DNA of 64,000 nucleotides, from positions 24,246,872 through 24,310,871 of the forward strand of contig NC_052506.1 in NCBI RefSeq assembly GCF_014356525.2. Reading direction: 5' to 3'. A program made the translations under genes and the position numbers. The DNA is from Nilaparvata lugens (lineage: Eukaryota > Arthropoda > Insecta > Hemiptera > Delphacidae). The notes under the pieces are model-generated. The model worked only from the letters and a program-made list of their open reading frames with translations, was not told the origin of the DNA and did no database searches. The first letter of the stretch is position 1, and every line of letters begins with the position of its first letter. Shown one piece after another: positions 34,973-46,229 of the stretch.

Positions 34973-35755
34973 TCTCAGATATCGGCCTCCGTTGAAGCGT
35001 CATGTGTCATGATCTTACTCCAAAGGGGGGGACACGAAATTATATAATTGGAACTATATGACAATAAATTAGAAATATAATTGTTCGGTCTTGAGTATGG
35101 TTTCCTTGTATGGTAGGTCTTACCTTGTGTTGGCGAATGCTGCAGCTTAATTTGCTCTGTAGAGAAGGGGGGACGTACAATAAAAAAAAAAAAAAAAAAA
35201 AAAAGTAATTGATATTTAAAATGGTCAGATCAAATAGAATAATTGAACAGTTGTAATATTTGAGGTTATGATTCAATGATAGATATTTGCAGGTTATGTT
35301 GATCAATCTTTGTTTAATCGGATTGTCGATATCACTTAAATCAGAGTATCGAAGCAGAATGGCTGGTGTGTAGATAGAACAGATTGAAAAAGTTAACTTG
35401 CTCAATAAAGAGGTTGGCGGTCTACAAAGGTAGCCGAAGTAAGGGACCTGAATTTCTAACTTAATATGGTAAGGTGGAATTAAATTCAATTCAATAATAT
35501 AATGCAGTTCAACTTGAACCTGCTGCAAATAAATTCTGCTGTCACTACGATCAGACAGGGATAGTAATTTTGGAGTGAACCTTTTCTCCAAATGATGACG
35601 AATATATCCAGAATCCAATAATTGTGCCGTAATTTGGAAAGGTGTTAGACCGTATGAAACAACCGATAGAATGACAAATCCATGCAAACCAGGTCTCTGA
35701 TAAGTACTATATCGACGCAAGGTTGTATGGGAGCAAAGTGCTGAACCAAAATAGT
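34973..35755 (-). repeat. 5' LTR of B-left, truncated to its last 783 bp
   Basis: Matches 26100-26880 closely and ends abruptly at 35755, where the sequence becomes TATTTTTCATCTACTATTTG instead of AAATATTTCGAG. The upstream two thirds, including the promoter module, are missing. Confidence 0.9.
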
Positions 35756-36084
35756 ATTTTTCATCTACTATTTGCTATCAAAAATTAATATATATGTCAA
35801 TACCATTGCTCGCCGTTCTGGTTTTCATTTCATATAGCACGCTCTAGAACCGTAGGTCATTATAACTCTCCTCTAAATAGAGCTCAGAGAATCTTTAATC
35901 ATAGTTCAGAGCACTTGGACGTCTTCTGGTTCTCCCCCTCCAAATTCCTTAAGATCTCATATAACTTGGTTGGGTAGCATGTGATCTGTCTTTTTGTGAT
36001 TGGTGTACTAATTTTTTAAAATTTCTATTGTTATTAATTTGATTATTCATTCTTGGTTTTACACAGACATCCTTTCTCTCTTCA
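35756..36084. other. No feature recognised
   Basis: A 330-bp stretch between the broken LTR and a LINE tail with no recognisable content. Confidence 0.35.
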
Positions 36085-36375
36085 TAAATAAATAAATAAA
36101 TAAATCTTTATTCTATGACAAGTACATTACAGAATAACAATAATCAAATATTGAATTCAACAAAAATGCTTAGTGTACAGTCAAAGAATACAATACTGTT
36201 TGCTAAAGAGTGAACTTTGTCTGCAAACAGGAGCATATCTCACAATTGAAAATAAAATAGGGAATTTGCTTAGCGTACACACATGAGATATTATAAACTG
36301 AAAATAATGGGAATAAAATAATAATGACAATGAACATGAATGATACCAAATAGTAAATATAATAAATAATTAAAA

Positions 36376-36432
<57 letters not shown>
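36376..36432. repeat. (CA)n microsatellite in LINE 3' UTR
   Basis: About 28 CA units. Confidence 0.95.
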
Positions 36433-36433
<1 letters not shown>

Positions 36434-36523
36434 ATACAACATGGAGCTGATTTTGTTAAATCATAGCTTACACCTTCCAATGGTGTATCAAAAAAAAAAA
36501 AAAGAAGAACGAGTGAATAAAGT

Positions 36524-37849
36524 TCAGATTAAAATGCCAAACAGATCCTCAATCTCTCCCGGTGAACGATTCATCAACCACAATCTTAATCTAGATTTAA
36601 AAGAAGCAATACTAGCTACATTTTTGACTTCAGTGGGAAGACAGTTGAAAAATTTCGGGCCCAAAAAAACGAAGCTCTTCTGAAACAAAGTACAATGAGA
36701 ACGAGGCAATGTTATGAACCCCCTCTCAGCATTCCTAGTGTAATAGGGTAGGCCTACATCAGGTCCATGGTTACCACTTTTCTTATAAAATAGTGCCAGA
36801 ACCTTGAAGACATACAGATATCTCAACGGCAGGATGGATCTTGCTTTAAAAAGTAGGAATGAGTGGACCCGCCCACCCTCACCACAAATAACACGGATAA
36901 TTGCCTTCTGTAGCCTAATCAAAGGCAAGAAATGAGATATATAAGTGAATGCCCAGCACGAAATACCATACCCAAGTCTGGACTGCACAAATGCATAGTA
37001 CATATTAGAGACAACATTACCGGGAAACAGATGCCTTATGTGATAGAATTTCCGCAGCATCAGAAAGAGAACCCGCTTCAGCTTCCTGATATGGAGCCTC
37101 CAAGTTAGAGTATCATCTAAAATTAACCCTAGGTACTTGATAGAATTGGTCCGGCAGACAACATCACAATTACAATTCCGCTGCCCCATCAAGCAATCCA
37201 TATCATGATACCTGAGCGGGGTAGGGAGGTCAACCGAGGTAGACAAGGAAAAGCACATATACTTAGTTTTGTTCGAATTCAGAGCCAACCTGTTCATTTC
37301 AAACCACAAGCTAAGATCATTTAGATCTCTCTGCATCATATTGCACAAAATATGAGAATCCTTAGCAACATAAACCAGGGCTGTGTCATCAGCAAATGAT
37401 GTAACACATCCCTTGAATTTATGGTTGAACAAGTCATTAATATAAACCAGAAATAGAACCGGGCCCAGTACAGATCCTTGGGGAACACCACAATTCAACA
37501 AAGTCAAAGTATTACTTTTTACTCCTTGCAATGTAACACATTGCTTTCTTCCACTCAGGTAAGAATGGAACCACTGGAGAATGTTTCCTCTAATTCCAGC
37601 CCTACGCAGTTTCTCCAGCAATATAGAGTGACAGACTGTGTCAAAGGCTTTTCTAATATCCAAGAAAAGGCCTGAGACCCTGCAGCCTTCTGGACTATTC
37701 AAACCTGTATAAATACCCTTCAAAAAGCAGTTCAATGCCATTTCGGTGCTTAAACCTTCCTGAAATCCAAACTGACATTCATGAATAAGTTTTGTCTTAT
37801 CGAAAAATCTAATAAGGCGTTTCTTTACCAGTTTTTCAAAAATCTTCAT
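36524..37849 (-). pseudogene. LINE reverse transcriptase, C-terminal 441 residues
   Basis: Open throughout. It has MKIFEKLVKKRL, FGFQEGLSTEMAL, FLDIRKAFDTV (first catalytic Asp), GVPQGSVLGPVLF, SFADDTALVY (catalytic pair), then a thumb with IKYLGLILDDTLTW and a C-terminal part ending in LFGILI. The endonuclease and most of the RT fingers are absent, so it cannot be autonomous, but there is no frame damage. It may be a fairly recent 5'-truncated insertion. Confidence 0.8.
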
Positions 37850-37879
37850 TCTTTCTTCTTCTTTTTTCTCTTTTTATTA

Positions 37880-40696
37880 TGTGATGTACCAATGATTGTA
37901 CAGTCCTCAAAATACAGAATAAATTTGTTCATAGGCTAGTACAAGAACGGAATAGTTTCTATCACCGTAGAAACAATACAATCTTATCTGAGGTAGATAG
38001 ACGACCATTATCTAACTTACAAAGAAGGAAGTAAATAAATCTGTAATTGTATGCCTTCCAAAAAATTAGTCAATGGGAAAAACCGTATATGTTTATATGC
38101 CTATGGATTGGAACAGTAAAGTTATATTTGAAGGTTAGTTCCGAAACGAAAACATAACCCCAAAACAAACCAAGGCTAGCTCATTAACAAGTAGCAAATT
38201 GAGAAGGCAGTTCAACTAAAGATCGATCATAGAAATCATATATTATTAAATTTTTCATTTTTATACTTTCGTTTCTAGGCCAAATAAGCCCGAATATTTA
38301 TTTATTTGAACTACAAAAAAATATACTTGTTAAAAATATATGAACAAATTAGCTTAGCCATATATAACGTTTGAGGGTCGATATTCTAGCATATAAAAAA
38401 CAATAAAAACAAAAAAATAGGAAGAAATATTTATTTATTATGATGTTCGTTATTGTTATAAACATATATAATTCTTATATTATGTCTACTTTATGTTATA
38501 CAAGCATGTCTATGTTCTATAATCATTAGCTGTTCATTGAAGCCAATTTGAAAGAATATCATCATAGACGAATTCTATTATTTATGTTGGGTATTATTAT
38601 AATTATAAAAAACTATATGATAATTTGGAACAACTTCAAATCAGGAATTTCGCCCTATTTTAAAAGCTTTAAAGTTGAACACAGTGACACCACCCATTCG
38701 GCGTATTGGTTACGTCACAGAATAGGACCAATCCCAAATTAATATGTAAATTTGGCAAGATAAAATTTGGAGGAGAAATTGAAGTGAAAATTAGAAGAGG
38801 AAGACTCGAGGCCATTTTGCAAGGATCATCGGTAGGATGCAGACCTAGTCCACGTACCTAATTGTTCAAAAGCTTTAATTTCTGTTTAATGTAACTTAAT
38901 CTTCGTTTTTCTGTTTTTTAAAAGTTGTTCCAAAGTTCCTATAATATTTATCATTCAGATAAACCCTGAAATTATATCAGTGAAGTCTGTTCAACATTTT
39001 TCGCCACGTGGAAGGACCCTGCCGGAACGATATATTCTACAGCCGAATATATTTCAAAAAACCAAAAAACGGAAACAAAAGTCTACGTAAGTTATTCAAA
39101 TATATAAAAGGGGATCCCCATAAATCTGCGAAAATTGTACAGCGTATAAATTCGTCCATTTGGAAAAGTCATGACTATAGTTTTAAGGGTACAAAATTTA
39201 TCATAATTAAATTTTATAGTATTAAATAAATTTAACTGTCCACGCTGTACTTAGCTAAAAGGTCTATTTTCCTTAGGCGAAACCACACCCTGAGAATAAT
39301 TTTTAAGATTAATTTGTTCTATTCTCTAAATCACCATTTAATATTAACTTGTTTTTTCTTGTTCAACTAGTTCAGTTTATGACCCTTTTCTAAGGGCTAT
39401 TATCCATTTTATTCTGTTTAATTGAAGAGTACCGAACTTTTTATATAATATTTATAATTTAAAGATTCAAATCTGTTGTCAACCAATCTTCATTCTGTAT
39501 CTATTTGAAAGCTATTATTTACATAATCTGTTCGTCAATTTATTCAATATTTGTTGTAAAAATAACTCCTTCAGAATATATCTGTTTTACCGTTCTATTA
39601 AACTGGATTTACTTCATTATACCTCCAAGTTCGTTCTTTCTCGACTGACACACATTGATCATTCAGGACACATCCTGTTTTGCAATAGTCAGACAGTAGC
39701 GAGTATAATATCTATCATTAGATTATTATTTCTTCTGGTGGTAAATGGTGGTCGATTTTCTTATCAAGTAACAAATTCTGTCCTTGAGGGTATCCCGCAG
39801 AATCAAATAATAAATCGACTTCCCCTAGCCTAACCCACCGAGGTGAAGTGAATCCTACATTATTAGCCGACCAACATCGCAAAGAGAGGTAGTAGATCGT
39901 TTAAACAGCATTAGAATTAAACTCGGTACTCGAAATATTTACTATTTTGGTTCAGCACTTTGCTCTCATACAACCTATAGTACTTATCAGAGACCTTGTT
40001 CGCATGGATTTGCCATTCTATCTGTTGTTTCATATGGTCTAACATATTTCCAAATTATGGCACAATTATTGGATTCTGGATATATTCGTCATTATTTGGA
40101 GAAAAGGTTCACTCCAAAATCACTATCTCTGTCTGATCGTAGTGATAGCAGAATTTATTTTCAGCAGGTACAAGTTGAACTGAATTTTATTATTAAATTG
40201 AATTTAATTCCACCTTACCATATTAAGTTAGAAATTCAGGTCCCTTACTTCGGCTACCTTTGTAGACCGCCAACCTCTTTATTGAGCAAGTTAATTTTTC
40301 AATCTGTTCTATCTACACACCAGTCATTCTGCTTCGATACTCCGATTTAAGTGATATTGACAATCCGATTGAACAAAGATTGATCAACCTAACCTGCAAA
40401 TATCTATCATTGAATCATAACCTTAAATATTACAACTGTTCAACTATTCTATTTAATCTGACTATTCTAACCATCAATTACTTGTTTATTGTACGTCCTC
40501 TCTTTTCTACAGAACAAAATAGGTTACAACATTCGCCAACACAAGGTAAGACCTACCATACAAGGAAATCATACTCAAGACCGAACAATTATAATTCTAA
40601 TTTATTATCATATAGTTCCAATTATATAATTTCGTGTCCCCCCCTTTGGAGTAAGATCATGACACATGACACTTCAACAGAGGCCGTTATCTGACA
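37880..40696 (+). repeat. 5' LTR of B-right (2,817 bp)
   Basis: Starts TGTGATGTACC and ends TATCTGACA, two bases before the primer site. It carries the promoter-like module (38704-38752) and a splice-donor core (39005-39190, donor 39087-39092). Its open frames (40057-40350, 40380-40694) are frame-broken relative to 54461-55060. Confidence 0.92.
38704..38752 (+). promoter_or_regulatory. LTR-B promoter-like module
   Basis: ATTGG, TTACGTCACA and ACCAAT lie within 30 bp, followed by ATATGTAAATT. Inverted CCAAT boxes flank an ATF/CRE-like site. The same module occurs at 45502-45550 and on the minus strand at 28085-28135, and in related form in LTR A. Confidence 0.5.
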
Positions 40697-40698
40697 CA

Positions 40699-40709
40699 TG
40701 GCGCCCAAC
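40699..40709 (+). promoter_or_regulatory. Primer-binding site, tRNA-Lys(CUU)-like
   Basis: TGGCGCCCAAC matches the complement of the tRNA-Lys(CUU) 3' end for 11 bases. It lies two bases after the LTR end. Confidence 0.8.
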
Positions 40710-41325
40710 TGTTTCAGCCTCTGATGAGACCCCTAGGCATGTACAGCTAAACTATTAGATTACATAATTATTTCACTAGTACCCAGAAATTTTTTCAAAC
40801 TTTGGATCAATCCCAACTTGTCAAACTTAGCCTGAATATTCATCATAACAATCCTAGTCAAACTAGAGGGACACAGAACCCCAATTATTAATAAGCCGTG
40901 CCCTGCATGATCAATGTGGGTAAAAGATTTGTCAACTAGTGATGAATTTTTAGGGGAGAGAAAGAGCGAACTTGAGATTGAACAGATCAATTTTGTATGT
41001 GGACTGAACCACACGAAAATTATAAAACAAGAAGGTTTCGTATCCTACCTCACAGAAAACTGTTATGTGTTAGTATTATATATTATATTTTTATTGTTAA
41101 ATTTCACTGTTTATCTGTCTTACCTCGAACAATTGAAGGTCTAAGTGCACTGAATTATCCTCTAGTCATCTCGTGGCACTAATCACTGTGATAAATATTT
41201 GTTGTTCACTCATCTCATCACTTACATCATTTTACACGAATCAGCATCGATTCACTTGTCTGCTCACATACTACCGAACTACTGCTTAAATTTCATAATA
41301 TTATCCGCGGATTTGTTGGTTCACG

Positions 41326-43224
41326 ATGGACGACACCAATCCAAACTCGTCTATTTCTCATCCGGACACACATCATTCAGAGCCAGTCACCGGTGATGCT
41401 GCGACCCCTGATGCGTAAGCCCCGCCGACCACCTCGTCTCCACATACCATATCGTCGCCGCCCAAACCTAAAACAGAAGAAACATTAGTACAGGAGGACA
41501 CCCATAGACCTGCAATGACGGCACAAGAATTCGCCATTCACAGGAGAATCGCAGAGAGGCTGTCTCGGATGATAGCAGAGATGGACAAGGACAGAGAAGA
41601 AAGGGAACGTAAGCGGCAAGAAGAAAGAAACAGGGACCGAGAAGAGCAGAGGGAGTGGGAGCGTAGGCAGCAGGAAGAGAGGGACAGATATAGAGAAGAG
41701 CAGAGGGAGTGGGAGCGTAAGCAGCAGGAAGAGAGGGACAGATATAGAGAAGAGCAGAAGGAAGAGAGAAAGCGGAATATAGAGGAGTGTAAACAACGTC
41801 TTATCGATGCCGACAACAAACTCTTGAAGGGGTTGGATGACATATTTGATAAAGTATGTGCTAACATAACCACCAAAGACCGTAGATTAGAAGAGGGTAT
41901 GACTACTAAAGTAACAGAGCAGGTCAATGATGTAGAAGGACGCCTACAACAACACTCACAAGCGATCCTTAATACTCACTCTACCGATTGCAGAGACCCA
42001 CAATCTACAAGTGACATCATCCATTCTACCTGGTCTGAAGCCCTACCGGAAATAGCATGCACCTCACTTACCAAAGAAGTAAGCTGCCGCATAGACTCCC
42101 AGAATGACCTACAGGGGACCACGATACAAAAAACAAATGAATTACCACCTGCCTCAACTCACCTTGTATGCAACAATCCTGGATGGAGTATATGCGCGAC
42201 AACCCCAGGCCTCCTTGAAATCCAAGTCGAGCAGCAATCACTGCACATAATCCCGGATCCACCTGCAAGCAGAACGCCCCCGAGTATTGAGAATGATAGT
42301 ACCCACAAAACAACAGCAACAAAATTCAAACATATACAACCACCCCCAGGAATTAAATACATGCCAACAAAATCAACAGTACCAACATCCAAACACCAAT
42401 CAAGGAGAATAACGTTTGGAAAAAGGCAGAGACACACCAGGCCTAAACAGCGACCAGCCGCCGAGAAGGAGCTTGAGACGTGGGACCAGCCGTATGACTT
42501 CGGGAGGAATAGGAGGAGGAATCAGCATCGGAAGGCTAGGAGGTGGAAGAAGAGATGGAAGAAACGCACGCGCCGACGCACCCATGCCCGTTTCAAACCG
42601 CACCGCCCGAAGGACGCACGGACACTGGACGAGAACCACTGTGAAGCAGCCCACCAGATGGACCACAAACACCGGCTCCAGGATGAGGGACAGAAAGCAA
42701 CTGATGGCATGCATAGAAGGCACATTAGATTTAAGCAAGCCGCATATCTATGTGACCACAAAAATCGGAAGGATAACTGGAATAGACCCGAAAATGAGAG
42801 AAAGGCGATTAGGGATTATTGTTACTGGAAGGAAAATGATATGGAACTATTGGATATGGAAATGTGTTGTATGAAATTGAAAGGATTAATGAGTTGTATG
42901 TGGGAAACGAAGGTACCGGATTATTGATCATTAAGAAATTGTATTATGAAATGGAGAAGAAATGTTTTGATGTGCTGTATTATGTTTATTATCAGCGTGG
43001 CTGCGGTATTAATGAAAGGTTGTGATATTGATATGATGATGTTATTGTTAAAGATTGTGATGCTGTTATTGAGAAAATTTATCGATAAGGTGAAGATAGG
43101 TAATTTGATATTTTTTATTATTATTGTAAGCATGATGGGAAGATATAAATGGAAAGCTGGTATATGTTGGTGTAGTAAACATAACCTGAACATGTCTCAT
43201 TTCATCTCTTATTGGAGTATTTAA
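41326..43224 (+). pseudogene. Gag-derived fusion protein of B-right
   Basis: From the ATG at 41326 one frame runs to 43224 with stops only at 41416 (TAA) and 42925 (TGA). The longest stretch, 41515-42927, gives 470 residues from an internal ATG. It has a Glu/Arg-rich coiled coil with three near-identical REEQREWERKQQEERDRY-type units (residues ~85-165 from 41326). Then it jumps to a sequence matching the distal half of the B-left protease region (NDLQG...NPG...LLEIQ). The capsid and the IDTG motif are lost: RIDSQND stands where B-left has IDTGPQCSLIQND. The basic part keeps RHTRPK, THARFK and RRHIRFK. After the TGA the same hydrophobic tail follows. The deletion keeps the frame. Confidence 0.72.
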
Positions 43225-44424
43225 GAAGCCAGCATCTATATGGAATTTATCTATCCCTACAATACTACATAAAAGATTTTCAATCAAGACAACTTTAGAG
43301 GATATTCAACATTACTGAAGAATTTTATATCACACAACATCATCAACAAAGATCCAGTTTGCAGTATTAGCCTAGCTAACCTAAGAAGGAAGTATGGCAA
43401 TTACAGATGTCAACAAGCACCACGAAAGGATAAATAAACATTAGTAGTTAGCGAGATAAGCAGGCATCGGTCTAACAAATGATGATAAAGAAAGTAAACA
43501 ATTTTTTATACCTGTAATACTCACCGTGTAAATATTATGATAGCTTGTCCACAACGAGGCGAGGTCACGTTCCCACTCAAACCAAAACAATTTCCATGGG
43601 CATCTTGTTACAGACCTGGAAAAGGAAATTATTATTAAAAATAAGGCCGGATAAATTTGTCCAACTAAAAATTTGTGTACAAATTGCGTACATATTATTA
43701 AATGAAATATTGAGAATATTAAATTAAGCATTTGGCCTGAAAATACAGGAAATTGCTTCGAGATTATAAAAATCGACAATCAGCTGTGAGCGAAAGAACG
43801 CATCAAGCAAAAGTGCCAACTTCACCAACATAAAAAAAAATTGTAAAATTGTTTGAGGTACTATTGTAATTATAAACATCTAGTATGTGAAAAACCAATG
43901 AAAAAAGACCAAAAATAATTTTATGTTTATTGTAATATATCCATTTTATGTTGTTGCACGAAAAAAAGAACTAGATATCGACCCATAACCTCAACGACAT
44001 GAAGTAATAGGTCAAAAATTATGAAAAGAATCAATTCGTCTAGTCTGTACCAAATGTAAGCATATAATACTCACTGATCAATGTAAAGTTAGCCAACATT
44101 TAAATGTTATAAACGTTCTATGTCTATTTTGTGTAAGGGTCATCCAGGACAGGCGGTATCTAATGAAAACATCAACTCAGTACACATGATTGCTCGAAAG
44201 AAGAGTAGCCGGAAGTTAGCTACCCGATGTCGACTAACTGTTGTAGTCGCATCTATGTTTTAAACGTTGTATTGCATGGCGAAATGCCAAAAATCTATAC
44301 TTTGAGGTAAATGTATCACTGTATCATTTACACTCACCTTTGTAAAGAGATCAACCTGAAAAAATCAGCTTGACTATATAATTTATAGGAGACTAGAGGG
44401 ACAGACCTCACTCCTAAAGGTTAC
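43225..44424 (+). other. B-right 3' interior, non-coding
   Basis: Nearly identical to B-left 29200-30450. Relative to B-left, about 360 bp are deleted at a TGTTTACTA microhomology (junction ~43180). Confidence 0.55.
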
Positions 44425-44678
44425 TACCAATGGCTTGCGTGCCATTAAGGGGTACCTTATCATCTAAAGTTGCACCGGATGAGTCTGCGCACCATCTAGG
44501 GCACTTTGAACCCGTTTTGTGTTCGATGAACCAAAAATTTGCTCAGTTAATTGAGACCAGCTACGTAAGATAGCAAATACCGAGTCAATCATTTGGTACT
44601 CGAGTAAATCGAGCCTGCGCGCTCATAGATCCTGTTCCTGTATCATAAACCCACAGACTCGATTTAGAGGGACTTTTT
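44425..44678 (+). other. Hairpin cluster next to the 3' LTR of B
   Basis: AATGGC-TTGCGT-GCCATT; GATG...CATC around GTCTGCGCAC; ATTTGCT...AGCAAAT; and AAATCGAG...CTCGATTT. All recur in B-left (28960-29230). The end AGAGGGACTTTTTTG touches the LTR. Confidence 0.45.
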
Positions 44679-45925
44679 TGTGATGTACCAATGATTGTAC
44701 AGTCCTCAAAATACAGAATAAATTTGTTCATAGGCTAGTACAAGAACGGAATAGTTTCTATCACCGTAGAAACAATACAATCTTATCTGAGGTGGATAGA
44801 CGACCATTATCTAACTTACAAAGAAGGAAGTAAATAAATCTGTAATTGTATGCCTTCCAAAAAATTAGTCAATGGAAAAAACCGTATATGTTTATATGCC
44901 TATGGATTGGAACAGTAAAGTTATATTCGAAGGTTAGTTTCGAAATGAAAACATAACCCCAAAACAAACCAAGGCTAGCTCATTAACAAGTAGCAAATTG
45001 AGAAGGCAGTTCAACTAAAGATCGATCATAGAAATCATATATTATTAAATTTTTCATTTTTATACTTTCGTTTCTAGGCCAAATAAGCCCGAATATTTAT
45101 TTATTTGAACTACAAAAAAATATACTTGTTAAAAATATATGAGCAAATTAGCTTAGCCATATATAACGTTTGAGGGTCGATATTCTAGCATATAAAAAAC
45201 AATATAAACAAAAAAATAGGAAGAAATATTTATTTATTATGATGTTTGTTATTGTTATAAACATATATATTCTTATATTATGTCTACTTTATGTTATACA
45301 AGCATGTCTATGTTCTATAATCATTAGCTGTTCATTGAAGCCAATTTGAAAGCATATCATCATAGACGAATTCTATTATTTATGTTGGGTATTATTATAA
45401 TTATAAAAAACTATATGATAATTTGGAACAACTTCAAATCAGGAATTTCGCCCTATTTTAAAAGCTTTAAAGTTGGACACAGTGACACCACCCATTCGGC
45501 GTATTGGTTACGTCACAGAATCGGACCAATCCCAAATTAATATGTAAATTTGGCAAGATAAAATTTGGAGGAGAAATTGAAGTGAAAATTAGAAGAGGAA
45601 GACTCAAGGCCATTTTGCAAGGATCATCGGTAGGATGCAGACCTAGTCCACGTACCTAATTGTTCAAAAGCTTTAATTTCTGTTTAATGTAACTTAATCT
45701 TAGTTTTTCTGTTTTTTAAAAGTTGTTCCAAAGTTCCTATAATAATTGTGATATTAAGATTTTAAATTTCATTCAAATAAACCCTGAAATTATATCAGTG
45801 AAGTCTGTTCAACATTTCCGCCACATGGAAGGACCCTGCCGGAACGATATATTCTACGACCGAATATATTTCGATAAACCAAAAAATGGAAACAAAAGTC
45901 TATGTAAGTTATTCGAATATATAAA
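44679..45925 (+). repeat. 3' LTR of B-right, first part
   Basis: Matches 37880-39100 closely and ends in ATATATAAA at the LINE insertion. Confidence 0.9.
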
Positions 45926-46229
45926 TAAATAAATAAATAAAATAAATATAATTTTATTGCCGCTCAACATTACAATAGTTATGGACAACGTCAGAAATTA
46001 TTGTTTAGCAAACATAGTCAACCTATATTATAACATGGAGGGTTAATGTAAGAAACACCAGTCAAAATAACATACACGTAAAATATTACATAGAAGAAAT
46101 AACATGAATACTAGAAATAATAGTATAAAATAGTTCATCTCAAAGAATAATTTGTTGAAATTCGAAAAACTCTTTCACACTATAAAAAGGATTTCTAATT
46201 AACCAGCTATGTAGCCTATTTCTGAATAA

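Larger units (their letters stand above)
26100..35755 (-). mobile_element. LTR retrotransposon B, left copy (5' LTR truncated)
   Basis: Minus-strand element. The 3' LTR is 26100-28956 and the interior 28957-34972. Only the last 783 bp of the 5' LTR remain (34973-35755). The primer site TGGCGCCCAAC (34960-34970) fits tRNA-Lys(CUU) for 11 bases, with a 2-base spacer after the LTR end. The interior keeps gag, a capsid-like region and a retropepsin in one frame but no RT or integrase. It lies inverted relative to B-right (37880-55062). Confidence 0.88.
36085..37868 (-). mobile_element. 5'-truncated CR1/jockey-type LINE
   Basis: The 3' tail (minus strand) is an ATTT repeat (36085-36103 on plus: ATAAATAAATAAATAAAT). 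The 3' UTR contains a (CA)n run (36376-36432). ORF2 is open from 37849 to 36524. The element is 5'-truncated in the fingers domain and ends in a GAA-rich stretch (37850-37872). Confidence 0.8.
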
